From NCBI GenBank assembly GCA_001464165.1, contig LNEX01000084.1:1-14008 (forward strand): DNA of 14,008 nucleotides, written 5' to 3'. The notes beneath the pieces are model-generated. The model did no database searches. It was not told the DNA's origin and saw only the letters and a list, made by a program, of their open reading frames with translations. Each line of letters opens with the position of its first letter. The first letter of the stretch is position 1. Position numbers and translations under genes: made by a program. This DNA is from a bacterium Ga0077546. GTDB lineage: Bacteria; Cyanobacteriota; Vampirovibrionia; Obscuribacterales; Obscuribacteraceae. Shown here one piece after another: positions 6,341 to 13,986 of this stretch.

Positions 6341-7801
6341 ATGCCATTGCCGAAAATAAGAAAGACTGTGGGGATTATAACGACCATTGCCCTTTCAAGC
6401 GGCCTGACCGCTACTGACATGTGGCTTCAGCCGTCTAGGCTGGAAGCAGTGGCCGCAAAGGGCGGTGCGATGAATTCGAGAAACGAAGTAAATTCGCAAA
6501 AGGAACTTTCTGGCCGAGACAACCAAGCGCTGAATTTTGCCACCCTATTAAGCAAAGGTCAATTTGTCCAGGCCCACAAAATGATGGACGCGGACATGCA
6601 AGCCGCGCTGACTCTCAATCATTTAACGCTGACCTGGCAAAACTTGAGTGCACAACTCGGAGAGTTCAAGGGCTTACAGCCAAGTGAATCGGAATCTATT
6701 GGTGCTGTCAAGAAAACTATTGTGGCGGCCGAGTTTGAACGGGCTACAGTCGACCTGCAAATCGCCAGCAAAGACGGCAAAATTAGTGGCTTTTTTATCA
6801 AGCCTCATCAGGTCCAATCTAATGAACCACCATATGCTCGCAAAGAGAGTTTTGAAGAGACTCCAGTGAAAATCGGAACTAATACTAGTGCTAATGCTAA
6901 TTCTTATCAACTAGACGGCATCCTCACTCTTCCTAAAGGCCAAGGACCATACCCAGCCGTTATCTTGGTACACGGCTCTGGTCCGTGCGACAGCGATGAA
7001 ACCATGGGCGCTGTCAAAGTTTTTCGAGACATCGCCTGGGGTCTTGCTTCCCGTGAAATTGCCGTGCTTCGCTACGACAAACGCACTCACCAACACGGTA
7101 GAGCAATGATGGCGGCGGGTCAAATTGACAAGATTACAGTCAAAGAAGAAACCATAGATGATGCACTACGGGCAGTGTCACTCTTAAGCAATGATAAGCG
7201 CATTGAAAAGAACCATATATTTATTCTGGGCCACAGCTTAGGGGCCATGGTCATTCCTCGCATGGCACAAGCTGATGATACGGCCGCGGGCTTTATCATC
7301 ATGGCTGGGCCTACGAGGCCGCTTGAAGACATGCTTTTAGAGCAAACTGAGTATTTGCTTTCCACCTCAGAAGTTTCTGGCAAGAAGCCAGTTAGCGCTG
7401 CCGGTCAAAGAGAGCTGAATCAACTGCGAACAAAAATAAAGGCAGTAAAAGATCCAAACTTGAGCCTGACCACAAGTTCAACAAAATTACCACTTGGACT
7501 TCCTGCCTCATACTGGCTTGATTTACGTGACTACAAAGCAGCTGAAGCGGCCAAAGAAATCAAGAAACCAATCTTTATTTTGCAAGGCAGCAAAGACTAT
7601 CAAATTACTATGGTTGATTTTCAAAATTGGTGGAATGCTCTCAACGAAAAAGGCAATACTACATTTAAGGTCTATAACGGCCTCAATCACGGTTTTGTCA
7701 AAGCGGGTAATTTCTCTACGGCCAGTGATTATGCCCAGCCCCAGAATGTCTCAGTCGAAGTAATAAACGACATCAGCAAGTGGATTAAGAGCCAAGACTA
7801 G
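6341..7801 (+). CDS. Exported alpha/beta hydrolase with N-terminal DUF3887-like domain
   Basis: A 486-residue serine hydrolase. The N-terminus (MPLPKIRKTVGIITTIALSSG) is a signal peptide or anchor. Residues about 65-165 (ALNFATLLSKGQFVQAHKMM...GEFKGLQ) look like the DUF3887 domain often found before secreted hydrolases. The hydrolase domain from about 190 has the oxyanion-loop motif VILVHGSGPCDSD, the nucleophile elbow GHSLG (S299), the acid in LQGSKDYQ (D419) and the histidine in LNHGF (H450), so the Ser-Asp-His triad is complete. Between elbow and acid lies a lid-like insertion of about 90 residues. It is probably an esterase or peptidase-like enzyme; the substrate is unknown. Start: the frame opens at TTG (6311), but the ATG at 6341 gives a normal signal sequence. 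The ribosome binding site is weak for both. It is divergent from the VOC gene and ends 54 nt before a strong palindromic terminator. Confidence 0.87.
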   Translation: MPLPKIRKTVGIITTIALSSGLTATDMWLQPSRLEAVAAKGGAMNSRNEVNSQKELSGRDNQALNFATLLSKGQFVQAHKMMDADMQAALTLNHLTLTWQNLSAQLGEFKGLQPSESESIGAVKKTIVAAEFERATVDLQIASKDGKISGFFIKPHQVQSNEPPYARKESFEETPVKIGTNTSANANSYQLDGILTLPKGQGPYPAVILVHGSGPCDSDETMGAVKVFRDIAWGLASREIAVLRYDKRTHQHGRAMMAAGQIDKITVKEETIDDALRAVSLLSNDKRIEKNHIFILGHSLGAMVIPRMAQADDTAAGFIIMAGPTRPLEDMLLEQTEYLLSTSEVSGKKPVSAAGQRELNQLRTKIKAVKDPNLSLTTSSTKLPLGLPASYWLDLRDYKAAEAAKEIKKPIFILQGSKDYQITMVDFQNWWNALNEKGNTTFKVYNGLNHGFVKAGNFSTASDYAQPQNVSVEVINDISKWIKSQD

Positions 7802-7825
7802 AAAAAATGCCCACCTAGAAAAAAT
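7798..7825. repeat. Direct repeat spanning the stop codon of the hydrolase gene
   Basis: CTAGAAAAAAT occurs at 7798-7808, including the stop codon, and again at 7815-7825, offset by 17 nt. It looks like a small local duplication at the gene end. No function is evident. Confidence 0.5.
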
Positions 7826-7855
7826 AGCACTTCGTACTTGCCTTTACTGCTTTTC

Positions 7856-7895
7856 CCAAAAGGGAAGATTTTTTCGAAAAAATCTTCCCTTTTGG
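7856..7895. terminator. Perfect 40-nt palindrome, probable bidirectional terminator
   Basis: Two 19-nt arms, CCAAAAGGGAAGATTTTTT and its exact reverse complement, flank a central CG, so all 40 bases are palindromic. The core stem GGGAAGA/TCTTCCC is followed on each strand by TTTT, and preceded by AAAA. It lies between the convergent hydrolase (ends 7801) and phytochrome (ends 7930) genes, exactly where a shared Rho-independent terminator is expected. Confidence 0.75.
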
Positions 7896-7929
7896 ATTTT
7901 GATAAATTAGAAGACCGATCACAAAAACG

Positions 7930-10254
7930 CTAAGCGGCCAAAGGCAAGCGAATAAAGAACTTAGAACCAATACCCAATTCACTCTCACACCAGAGCGAGC
8001 CCTTATGCGCTTCCACCACTTGCTTGCAGACAAACAGGCCAAGACCTGAGCCTATGGGCTGACTGGAACCAGTTCGGGCGCGCCAATAGCGCTGAAAAAT
8101 ATAGGCTATATCTTCTTTGGCCATGCCAATGCCAGAATCTTGAACGCAAATCAAAGCCTCTTCAGCCGCACACGTAAGAGAAATTTCGACTTTCTTCTGC
8201 TCAGTAGAATATTTAATAGCATTAGACAATAGGTTTTCAACTACCCGCACTAAGCAATCGAAGTTGCCATTGACGAAACAAGGCTGACAGTAATCTTCGA
8301 CAATGTCAGTTTCAGCACCGAGGGCAGCCGGTCTGGAATTAGTTACAGCAGTGCCGATCAGGCCAACCAATTCTGTTCTATCGGTAATGATCGCACCCGA
8401 CGGTTCACTAAATTGATAGCCAATCAAAATAGACTTAATTCGCTCAAGTAAGTTTTTGTGTGAATCTATTAGCGACTGACCAAAGCGACCAGCATGAATA
8501 AATTCGAGCATACGCAAGGCGCCTCCAACGGGCAACCTTAAATCGTGGGCGAGGGCGGCCACAAAGTCGTCGCGCTCTTTTTGCAGCGCATCGGCTTTGG
8601 CCTTAACTAGGTGGAGGCTAGCTCTAGTCAAATCCAGAATTTGCGAACGCAAATACTCAGCCATTGTAATTTGTGAATCAGTCCAGGGTAATGACTGTTC
8701 TTTAACTTCTTCTCGCCAGAGAGCAAATGAACGCCGCGGCTGCAACAGCATCTCACCAGGCTTCACTGCACCGCTAGAGGAAGAAGACGAAGAAGTAATA
8801 GTAGAAGTAGAATCTACGAAAGCATTTTTCAGTGGGTTACCGGCCCAAGTGACTGATTGTATTTTTCTATCACGCAATAAAAGTAACCATTGATCATCAA
8901 CAAGGCCAGTGCGGATGGCTAGCAAACCGACAAAGTCGTCATCAAGATTGAAAGAATTTTCATTCTGTTCCATCGCGGCACTCAGATGATTGCTTGAAAA
9001 TGTATTGAACTTCTGCCTTGAAAGCCAGTCGGCGCAGGCCAGCAATCTACTTTCGTTAGGCGTCGTGCCGAAGCTAATTAGCTCTGACTTTGTTACCAAG
9101 GCCGCCCCGATACAATCGAACTGTTCAATAAGCTTTTCACCGTGCGATTGAAAACCAACTTTCACATCGCCATTTGCAGCAGCAATAGACTCAAGCAAGT
9201 CAGAAAAGGCAGGCAGACAAGATTTTTCTACTTCACTTTTTTCAGCCGCAATTGCTTCTAATATACGTAAGGAAACTAAGGTTCCAAAGATTTCACAGAC
9301 AGACCGAGTTTTCAATGACAAATACTTAGGGCTATAGTGATGACAAGCAATCAGACCCCAAAGCTCACCCTTAACTTTAAGAGAAATAGTAAGAGTGGCA
9401 TGCACACCCATATTTTGCAGATACTCAACATGCATTGGCGAAACACTGCGAAGCACGCAGTCAGACATATCGAGAGCTTTGTCTGTCGCCGGATTGAGCA
9501 GGGGCTCTAAGGCAACAGAGTTATAGGCAACATCGGCAATCATGCGAGTGATATTGCGCTTGTAGAGTTCACGAGCCTGGGCGGGAATATCAGAGGCCGG
9601 ATAATGCAAACCGAGATATGACTCGCGCTCGGCTATTAGAGACTCAGCCAAGACTTCGCCGTGCCAGTCTTGGTCAAACTTATAAACCATGACGCGATCA
9701 AAGCCGGTGAGATGTTGTATCTCTTTGACACAGACACTAAGCACCTCAGGCAAAGACTCAACTGCTTGCAGAGAAGACAAAGCAGATTGCAGGTTGGCCG
9801 AAAGATCCAGAGCATTTGACATTCCAGAAATCAAATCTTGCTGATCAAAGTCTGGTTCAAACTCTAGAATTAAAAAATCACTCTCTCTATGCGCAAAACA
9901 AGAGACAGCAAAAGGCTCACCGCCTTCGCGACGCAAGCTCAATGGCATCGGCACAAGGGGCTTGTGAGACTCAATGGCGAGAAAAGCTTCGAGCACGGGC
10001 AACATATCGGCGGCCAAAATTGTATCAACCGTTTTGCCAAGATATTCAGCAAGCGAAAGACCTAAAGCAGTCTCAAAGTTTTTGCTTAGTTGAAGAATCT
10101 TAAAATCAGGCTGCGCTACCACTGCCATGAAGCCATGGGGTTGGATAGCACCCGGTGTAGCAATCGCCTCGCGAGCACAATTATCTAAAGTAACTAAAAA
10201 ATCTTGCTCTCTTTTATCAGCGGTATTGGCAGTACCGTCTATCGCATTCGCCAT
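7930..10254 (-). CDS. bphP: Bacteriophytochrome histidine kinase (PAS-GAF-PHY-HisKA-HATPase)
   Basis: Red/far-red light sensor kinase of 774 residues. The N-terminal PAS domain (about 19-115) carries the biliverdin-attaching cysteine C26 in DNCAREAIATPGAIQPHG. The GAF domain (about 150-315) has PASDIP (219-224; D222 contacts the chromophore) and LRSVSPMHVEYLQNMGV, where the plant/Cph1-type GAF cysteine is absent, so biliverdin is the expected chromophore. The PHY domain (about 335-520) has the tongue motifs W470-AGNP and P506-RRSF. Between them lies an unusual Ser/Thr-rich insertion (482-494, seven serines in a row). The kinase has the H-box HDLRLP (H570), N-box ENLLSNAIKYS (N674, N678), G1 DSGIG (706-710), F-box FQRYWR and G2 GSGLGL (735-740), all intact. 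It has no receiver domain. Biliverdin synthesis (heme oxygenase, bphO) is not in the window. It lies downstream of dinB on the same strand with an 87-nt gap, so it may have its own promoter or extend that unit. Confidence 0.96.
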   Translation of the reverse strand: MANAIDGTANTADKREQDFLVTLDNCAREAIATPGAIQPHGFMAVVAQPDFKILQLSKNFETALGLSLAEYLGKTVDTILAADMLPVLEAFLAIESHKPLVPMPLSLRREGGEPFAVSCFAHRESDFLILEFEPDFDQQDLISGMSNALDLSANLQSALSSLQAVESLPEVLSVCVKEIQHLTGFDRVMVYKFDQDWHGEVLAESLIAERESYLGLHYPASDIPAQARELYKRNITRMIADVAYNSVALEPLLNPATDKALDMSDCVLRSVSPMHVEYLQNMGVHATLTISLKVKGELWGLIACHHYSPKYLSLKTRSVCEIFGTLVSLRILEAIAAEKSEVEKSCLPAFSDLLESIAAANGDVKVGFQSHGEKLIEQFDCIGAALVTKSELISFGTTPNESRLLACADWLSRQKFNTFSSNHLSAAMEQNENSFNLDDDFVGLLAIRTGLVDDQWLLLLRDRKIQSVTWAGNPLKNAFVDSTSTITSSSSSSSGAVKPGEMLLQPRRSFALWREEVKEQSLPWTDSQITMAEYLRSQILDLTRASLHLVKAKADALQKERDDFVAALAHDLRLPVGGALRMLEFIHAGRFGQSLIDSHKNLLERIKSILIGYQFSEPSGAIITDRTELVGLIGTAVTNSRPAALGAETDIVEDYCQPCFVNGNFDCLVRVVENLLSNAIKYSTEQKKVEISLTCAAEEALICVQDSGIGMAKEDIAYIFQRYWRARTGSSQPIGSGLGLFVCKQVVEAHKGSLWCESELGIGSKFFIRLPLAA

Positions 10255-10341
10255 AACAGAACATCACTCTCCAGACAAAACCACTACCATGACTGGGATG
10301 CCTGAAATTACTTAAGCTCGATGTTACTTTAGCCTGATTGG

Positions 10342-11451
10342 CTACTTTAATTCGAGGGTCAATTGCACATAGTTAGCGTCTTCGCTCTCCCGCTCGCAAT
10401 CAAGATTAGAGAGTGACAGACCCAACAACCGTGCATTTTTTTCAAAGACTTCAGTTGTATCCAAAAGTTCCATGGCTATTTTTATTACTGGTTTAAAGTC
10501 TTGAACGTCAATAGATTCGGCAAAAGTTCGACTGCGCGTCACTTGCTGATAGTCGCCATATTTCACTTTTAATGTCAAGGTGCGGCCACTAGTTTCACTC
10601 TTCTCAACTCGGCGCTTGAGTGTAGCGGCAATCTCTTCAATGGCTGTGAGAAATGAATGGCGATCGCTTAGGTCATGGGCAAAACTTTCTTCTGCCCCAA
10701 TGGACTTGCGAATACGATTGGGCACAACCGGCCTATCATCGCAGCCGCGAGCGATATTAAAATAGAAATGTACAACCTTGCCAAATTTGCGTACTAAATC
10801 TATCTCGGACCATGTCTTCAGGTCGGCGCCGTTAAAAACCCCAGCCTGTCTCATCTTTTCAGCAGTGACTTGGCCAATACCATAAAATTTTTCGATGGGC
10901 AATTTTTCAATGAAGGCTACAGCTTGATCTGGTGGAATTAAATGCAAGCCATCAGGCTTATTCACAGCTGATGCAGTTTTCGCCAAAAACTTATTGATCG
11001 ATACTCCGGCCGATGCCGTCAAATTTAATTCATCGCGAATAGCCTTTTTAATTTCGCGAGCAATTAATGTAGCAGACGGCATTTCTCGTTTATTCATCGT
11101 TACATCAAGGTAGGCTTCGTCAAGAGAAAGTGGCTCAACCAGGTCGGTATAGCGATAAAAAATCTCACGAATCTGCTCAGAGACATGACGATAAACTTCA
11201 AATCTAGGTTTAGCAAAAATTAGTTGTGGACATCTCTGAATAGCAGTGCGAGCAGGCATGGCCGAAAATATGCCAAACTTTCGCGCCTCATAACTAGCAG
11301 CTGCCACCACGCCTCGTTGATCAGGAGAGCCACCGACCACAACTGGTTTGCCACGATATTCAGGATTATCACGCTGTTCGACTGATGCAAAAAAGGCATC
11401 CATATCGATATGAATGATTTTTCTTATGCTAGGCATTTTTTCGCTAGTCAT
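10342..11451 (-). CDS. dinB: DNA polymerase IV (Y-family translesion polymerase)
   Basis: Error-prone DNA polymerase of 369 residues (E. coli DinB has 351) that copies across damaged template bases in the cytoplasm. Catalytic carboxylates are present: D16 in HIDMDAFF, and D111/E112 in SLDEAYLDV. The steric gate aromatic in FF (F21) is kept. Other family landmarks are ASYEARKFGIFSAMP in the fingers, KFLAKTASAVNKPDG, and the helix-hairpin-helix FYGIGQVTAEKMRQAG. The little-finger domain follows, and the C-terminal QLTLEL resembles the sliding-clamp-binding peptide of Pol IV. The ATG at 11451 has AGGG about 10 nt upstream; a second ATG five codons in is possible. It begins 15 nt after the stop of the LRR gene, so the two are probably co-transcribed. 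I see no recognisable LexA box in front of the pair. Confidence 0.96.
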   Translation of the reverse strand: MTSEKMPSIRKIIHIDMDAFFASVEQRDNPEYRGKPVVVGGSPDQRGVVAAASYEARKFGIFSAMPARTAIQRCPQLIFAKPRFEVYRHVSEQIREIFYRYTDLVEPLSLDEAYLDVTMNKREMPSATLIAREIKKAIRDELNLTASAGVSINKFLAKTASAVNKPDGLHLIPPDQAVAFIEKLPIEKFYGIGQVTAEKMRQAGVFNGADLKTWSEIDLVRKFGKVVHFYFNIARGCDDRPVVPNRIRKSIGAEESFAHDLSDRHSFLTAIEEIAATLKRRVEKSETSGRTLTLKVKYGDYQQVTRSRTFAESIDVQDFKPVIKIAMELLDTTEVFEKNARLLGLSLSNLDCERESEDANYVQLTLELK

Positions 11452-11466
11452 TTTCGCTAGCCCTGG

Positions 11467-12420
11467 TTAATGAAGAGGAGCAAACAGTTCAGCGGGCATA
11501 CGCGGTCGATCTAACTCAAATTCTATAAGAGCGTGAGGAAATGCTTGTTGCAACCTCGCCTGTGTGCGGGGGTTCTTACATCGCGAGCTCAGTCGTATAA
11601 ATCTTAAATCAAGACCTTTAAGAGCCAAAATTCCATCTGCAGTAACTGATGTATTAGCGACATTTAGTCGTTGCAGCCGTTTTAAGCCGACTAGTTTTTT
11701 AATACCAGCATCGGTGACATGCACATTGTCAGCAATTGAGAGCAATTCTAGATTTGGAAGCTTGCTAAGCGGAGTTAAGGCGGAATCACTAGCTGCAGAG
11801 TGGTTTAAATTGAGGCAACGTAATTCCTTGAAGTTAGCCAACCGAGAAAAGGCCGTTGCATCAAGACCGACACTGTTAACATCCAAAGTCTTCAGGGGAG
11901 AGCCCCGCAAACTGTCCAAGCTCAGCCCCTTAACAAGAGTAGAAGAAAGGCGCAAATACTCTAATTTATTGAGCTTGGTTAGCTGGGCCAAGCCAGCATC
12001 GCCAATATCAGTATCTTCTAATTCAAGCCATCGAAGACCAGTGAGGTGATTGACATAAACTAGGTCTTTGTCGGCAATAGAGCTACCACTGAGCACCAGA
12101 CAAACCAGGGCATTGGGGGGAAGCGAAGCTAGGAAAGGCATGCACTCACTAATACAATCATTGGCCAGTAACATAATTTTCTGCCCAGCGAAAGTATTAA
12201 CTGCACCTCTAGCAGCGGCTAAGGGCTTACCGAAGGCCGATTTCTGATCTGCCTGCCATTCGGGCTTGAGCAAGATAAGCCGACCTACTGTTTTATCTTT
12301 CGGAAACAACAGACTCAAATTGGTCGATGCCTGACCCCAATATTTAGCCAGCCCAGCTGAATAGCAACAAAGCAAAAGTAAGCCAATCTGAAATAATTTG
12401 CCCTGTCCCTTTTTCTTCAA
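11467..12420 (-). CDS. Exported or membrane-anchored leucine-rich-repeat protein
   Basis: A 317-residue protein. The N-terminus KKKGQGKLFQIGLLLLCCYSAG is a signal peptide or anchor; the two cysteines do not form a proper lipobox. From about residue 105 to 280 there are seven or eight leucine-rich repeats of about 24 residues, of the pattern LxxLxLxxTxIxDxGLxxL (for example LRWLELEDTDIGDAGLAQL and LQRLNVANTSVTADGILAL). LRRs bind other proteins; the partner is unknown. The start is TTG at 12420, the only start codon that keeps the signal sequence; the next in-frame ATG is about 80 codons later. AAGGA lies about 12 nt upstream, somewhat far. It is followed closely by dinB and faces the divergent response regulator gene. 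There is no obvious link between an exported LRR protein and DNA repair. Confidence 0.8.
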   Translation of the reverse strand: MKKKGQGKLFQIGLLLLCCYSAGLAKYWGQASTNLSLLFPKDKTVGRLILLKPEWQADQKSAFGKPLAAARGAVNTFAGQKIMLLANDCISECMPFLASLPPNALVCLVLSGSSIADKDLVYVNHLTGLRWLELEDTDIGDAGLAQLTKLNKLEYLRLSSTLVKGLSLDSLRGSPLKTLDVNSVGLDATAFSRLANFKELRCLNLNHSAASDSALTPLSKLPNLELLSIADNVHVTDAGIKKLVGLKRLQRLNVANTSVTADGILALKGLDLRFIRLSSRCKNPRTQARLQQAFPHALIEFELDRPRMPAELFAPLH

Positions 12421-12451
12421 TCTGATTGTCAGTCCTTAAAAATTACCACCC

Positions 12452-12513
12452 GCGGGGGCAAAAAAAACTGGGAATAATTTTCAGCACAAATTGTGCCAAT
12501 GTTGCGCCCCCGT
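12452..12513. promoter_or_regulatory. Nested inverted repeats between the divergent LRR and response-regulator genes
   Basis: CGGGGGC (12453-12459) and GCCCCCG (12506-12512) can pair, with a G-T wobble outside. They enclose a second palindrome, GCACAAATTGTGC (12484-12496: six-base arms, one central base). The block sits in the 229-nt divergent intergenic region, and in an LRR transcript starting upstream it would form part of the leader. The inner palindrome has the look of a dimeric-regulator operator. Confidence 0.35.
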
Positions 12514-12649
12514 CTAGTATTCATATCATTGCACCCAGAAGAAACCCCAGATTTTATCGTTGCCAATTGAATTCGACATATAGCCACATGAAATTATTCA
12601 GGTACCATAATAGTCAAAAGCGGACCGCAATCCAAAACTTACAGGCGAC

Positions 12650-13324
12650 ATGGCAAAAATATTGCTGGTAGAAGACGATATTGAACTGGCTGAAAGGTTG
12701 GAAGACTGGTTTACGCTGGAAAATCATACCCTTGAAGTGGTCAATTCGGGCGAAGACGCCATACAGATGCTGGAAAGCTTCGAATTTGACGTAATTGTGC
12801 TCGACTGGGGCCTACCGGGTGTGACAGGAGTCGATGTCTGCCGCCATTACCGCAAGAGTGGTGGGCAGTGGCCGATAATGTTTTTAACGGGCAAGGGCGA
12901 TATTTCAAGCAGAGAAGAAGGATTAGACTCAGGCGGGGACGACTACCTGGTCAAGCCGTTCGACGTCAGAGAACTTTCTGCTCGAGTTAGAAGCCTTTTG
13001 CGCCGGCCTAAAGGCATCTTGCCTACCCAGCTTAAAATTCAGGGCGTTGCTTTAGAGCTTGAAAACCGCACAGTCATAGTAGGCGACCAAAGTGTGCACT
13101 TAATGCCAAAGCAGTGCTCACTGCTTGAATACTTAATGCGTCACCCCAACCGCCCTTTTGGCGCCAAGGCTCTGCTTGATGCAGTCTGGCCATCTGAAAG
13201 TGAAGCTTCCGAAGATACTGTGCGCACCTGTATGAAGACTTTAAGAAGACAGCTGGCAACGGTTGGCAAAGAAGAGCTGATTAAAACAGTACTCGGTTCT
13301 GGCTACTTAATCGAAGATAAGTAG
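12650..13324 (+). CDS. OmpR/PhoB-family response regulator
   Basis: A 224-residue two-component transcription factor. The receiver domain (1-118) has the acidic pocket D9/D10, phosphoacceptor D52 in VLDWGLPG, switch T80 in MFLTGKG and K102 in YLVKPFD, all present. The winged-helix DNA-binding domain (about 128-224) has LMPKQCSLLEYLMRHPNRPF, the recognition-helix region EDTVRTCMKTLRRQL and the wing LGSGYLI. The ATG at 12650 has AGG 4 nt upstream and a short spacer. No histidine kinase gene is adjacent, so it is an orphan here; the phytochrome kinase, which lacks its own receiver, is a possible partner 2.4 kb away on the other strand. It may control its own divergent promoter region, which contains a palindrome. 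The target genes are unknown. Confidence 0.93.
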   Translation: MAKILLVEDDIELAERLEDWFTLENHTLEVVNSGEDAIQMLESFEFDVIVLDWGLPGVTGVDVCRHYRKSGGQWPIMFLTGKGDISSREEGLDSGGDDYLVKPFDVRELSARVRSLLRRPKGILPTQLKIQGVALELENRTVIVGDQSVHLMPKQCSLLEYLMRHPNRPFGAKALLDAVWPSESEASEDTVRTCMKTLRRQLATVGKEELIKTVLGSGYLIEDK

Positions 13325-13356
13325 CACTAGCCCTAAAAGTAGCACTAGAACTAAAT
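13321..13356. repeat. 18-nt tandem duplication at the stop codon of the response regulator gene
   Basis: Two 18-nt units (13321-13338 and 13339-13356) both begin GTAGCACTAG and differ at three positions. The first unit contains the stop codon of the response regulator gene. Because 18 is a multiple of three, the stop is repeated in frame, giving six in-frame stops in a row. The second unit also covers the stop codon of the convergent gene. Confidence 0.55.
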
Positions 13357-13986
13357 ATCGCTCCAGCGAATTGAAGCCACTGCCTTTTCAAACAATGGCA
13401 GATATTGTTCCAACAGGGCTTGAGTGGGCGCCTGTAAGACTATTTCTTCAATAGAACAGGGTTGACTGCCTGGGGCGCTATCGAAAAGCAAACCATGATA
13501 ATAGCTAGCGGTGGGATGCCCTTCAAACTCTTCAACCGGCACACTCGTGCCATGAAAAATTCCGGTCAAAGCTAATACCTTGCGCTTGTTGACCATGGCC
13601 ACAGCGATCTTTTGCATAAAAAATAAGGGGCCGCTCAAACCTGGCGGTTCATGGTTGAGTAACTGATTATCTGCAGCCGGGCCAAGGGCCTCACTTAGAT
13701 TCTTCAAGATGCTGGCAATCGGCCTGGTATTAGTGTCTTTACTCTGCTCAAAAAGTGTGCCCGGTGATTGTGTCAAAAGTACGCGAAAAGCGTCACCTGC
13801 GGTTTTGTAAGGCGGTTTACCGCGATAGTAAAGAATGATCTGAGCACCAGAATCAGTATCTTTGAATTTGCGAGGATGATAACTGAGTCGCCAATTATTG
13901 CCTTTGCCACCAAATTCTTGTTCACCCTGAACGAATTCCGGCGGCAAGAGCATCTCTTTGATCACGCCAATTTTCTTGAGCAACAT
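13351..13986 (-). CDS. Conserved-looking protein of unknown function
   Basis: A 211-residue protein that I do not recognise. It has no signal peptide or membrane segment and is presumably cytoplasmic. The sequence alternates strands and helices: LSYHPRKFKD, AQIILYYRGKPP, helix AGDAFRVLLTQ, helix IASILKNLSEAL, strands KIAVAMVNKRKVLALTGIFHG and ASYYHGLLFDS, strand IEEIVLQAPT, and a last helix LEQYLPLFEKAVASIRW. This order, ending in a helix with SIRW, faintly recalls PsbP/Mog1-like folds, but that is a weak impression. The ATG at 13986 has AAGG about 8 nt upstream. It converges on the response regulator gene with only 26 nt between the two stops, so read-through transcripts could overlap. Confidence 0.7.
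   Translation of the reverse strand: MLLKKIGVIKEMLLPPEFVQGEQEFGGKGNNWRLSYHPRKFKDTDSGAQIILYYRGKPPYKTAGDAFRVLLTQSPGTLFEQSKDTNTRPIASILKNLSEALGPAADNQLLNHEPPGLSGPLFFMQKIAVAMVNKRKVLALTGIFHGTSVPVEEFEGHPTASYYHGLLFDSAPGSQPCSIEEIVLQAPTQALLEQYLPLFEKAVASIRWSDI

Noticed and set aside
8770..8820. Polypurine GAAGAAG tract on the plus strand as a repeat element
   Set aside because: It is the complement of the serine and threonine codons of the phytochrome tongue and needs no separate explanation.
11990..12000. LRR protein as a lipoprotein
   Set aside because: The cysteines in LLLLCCYSAG are not preceded by the small residue required in a lipobox.
12421..12649. Possible LexA/SOS box upstream of the LRR-dinB pair
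   Set aside because: I found neither the Gram-positive GAAC-N4-GTTC nor the cyanobacterial GTAC-type pattern. GGTACC at 12601-12606 lacks the second half.
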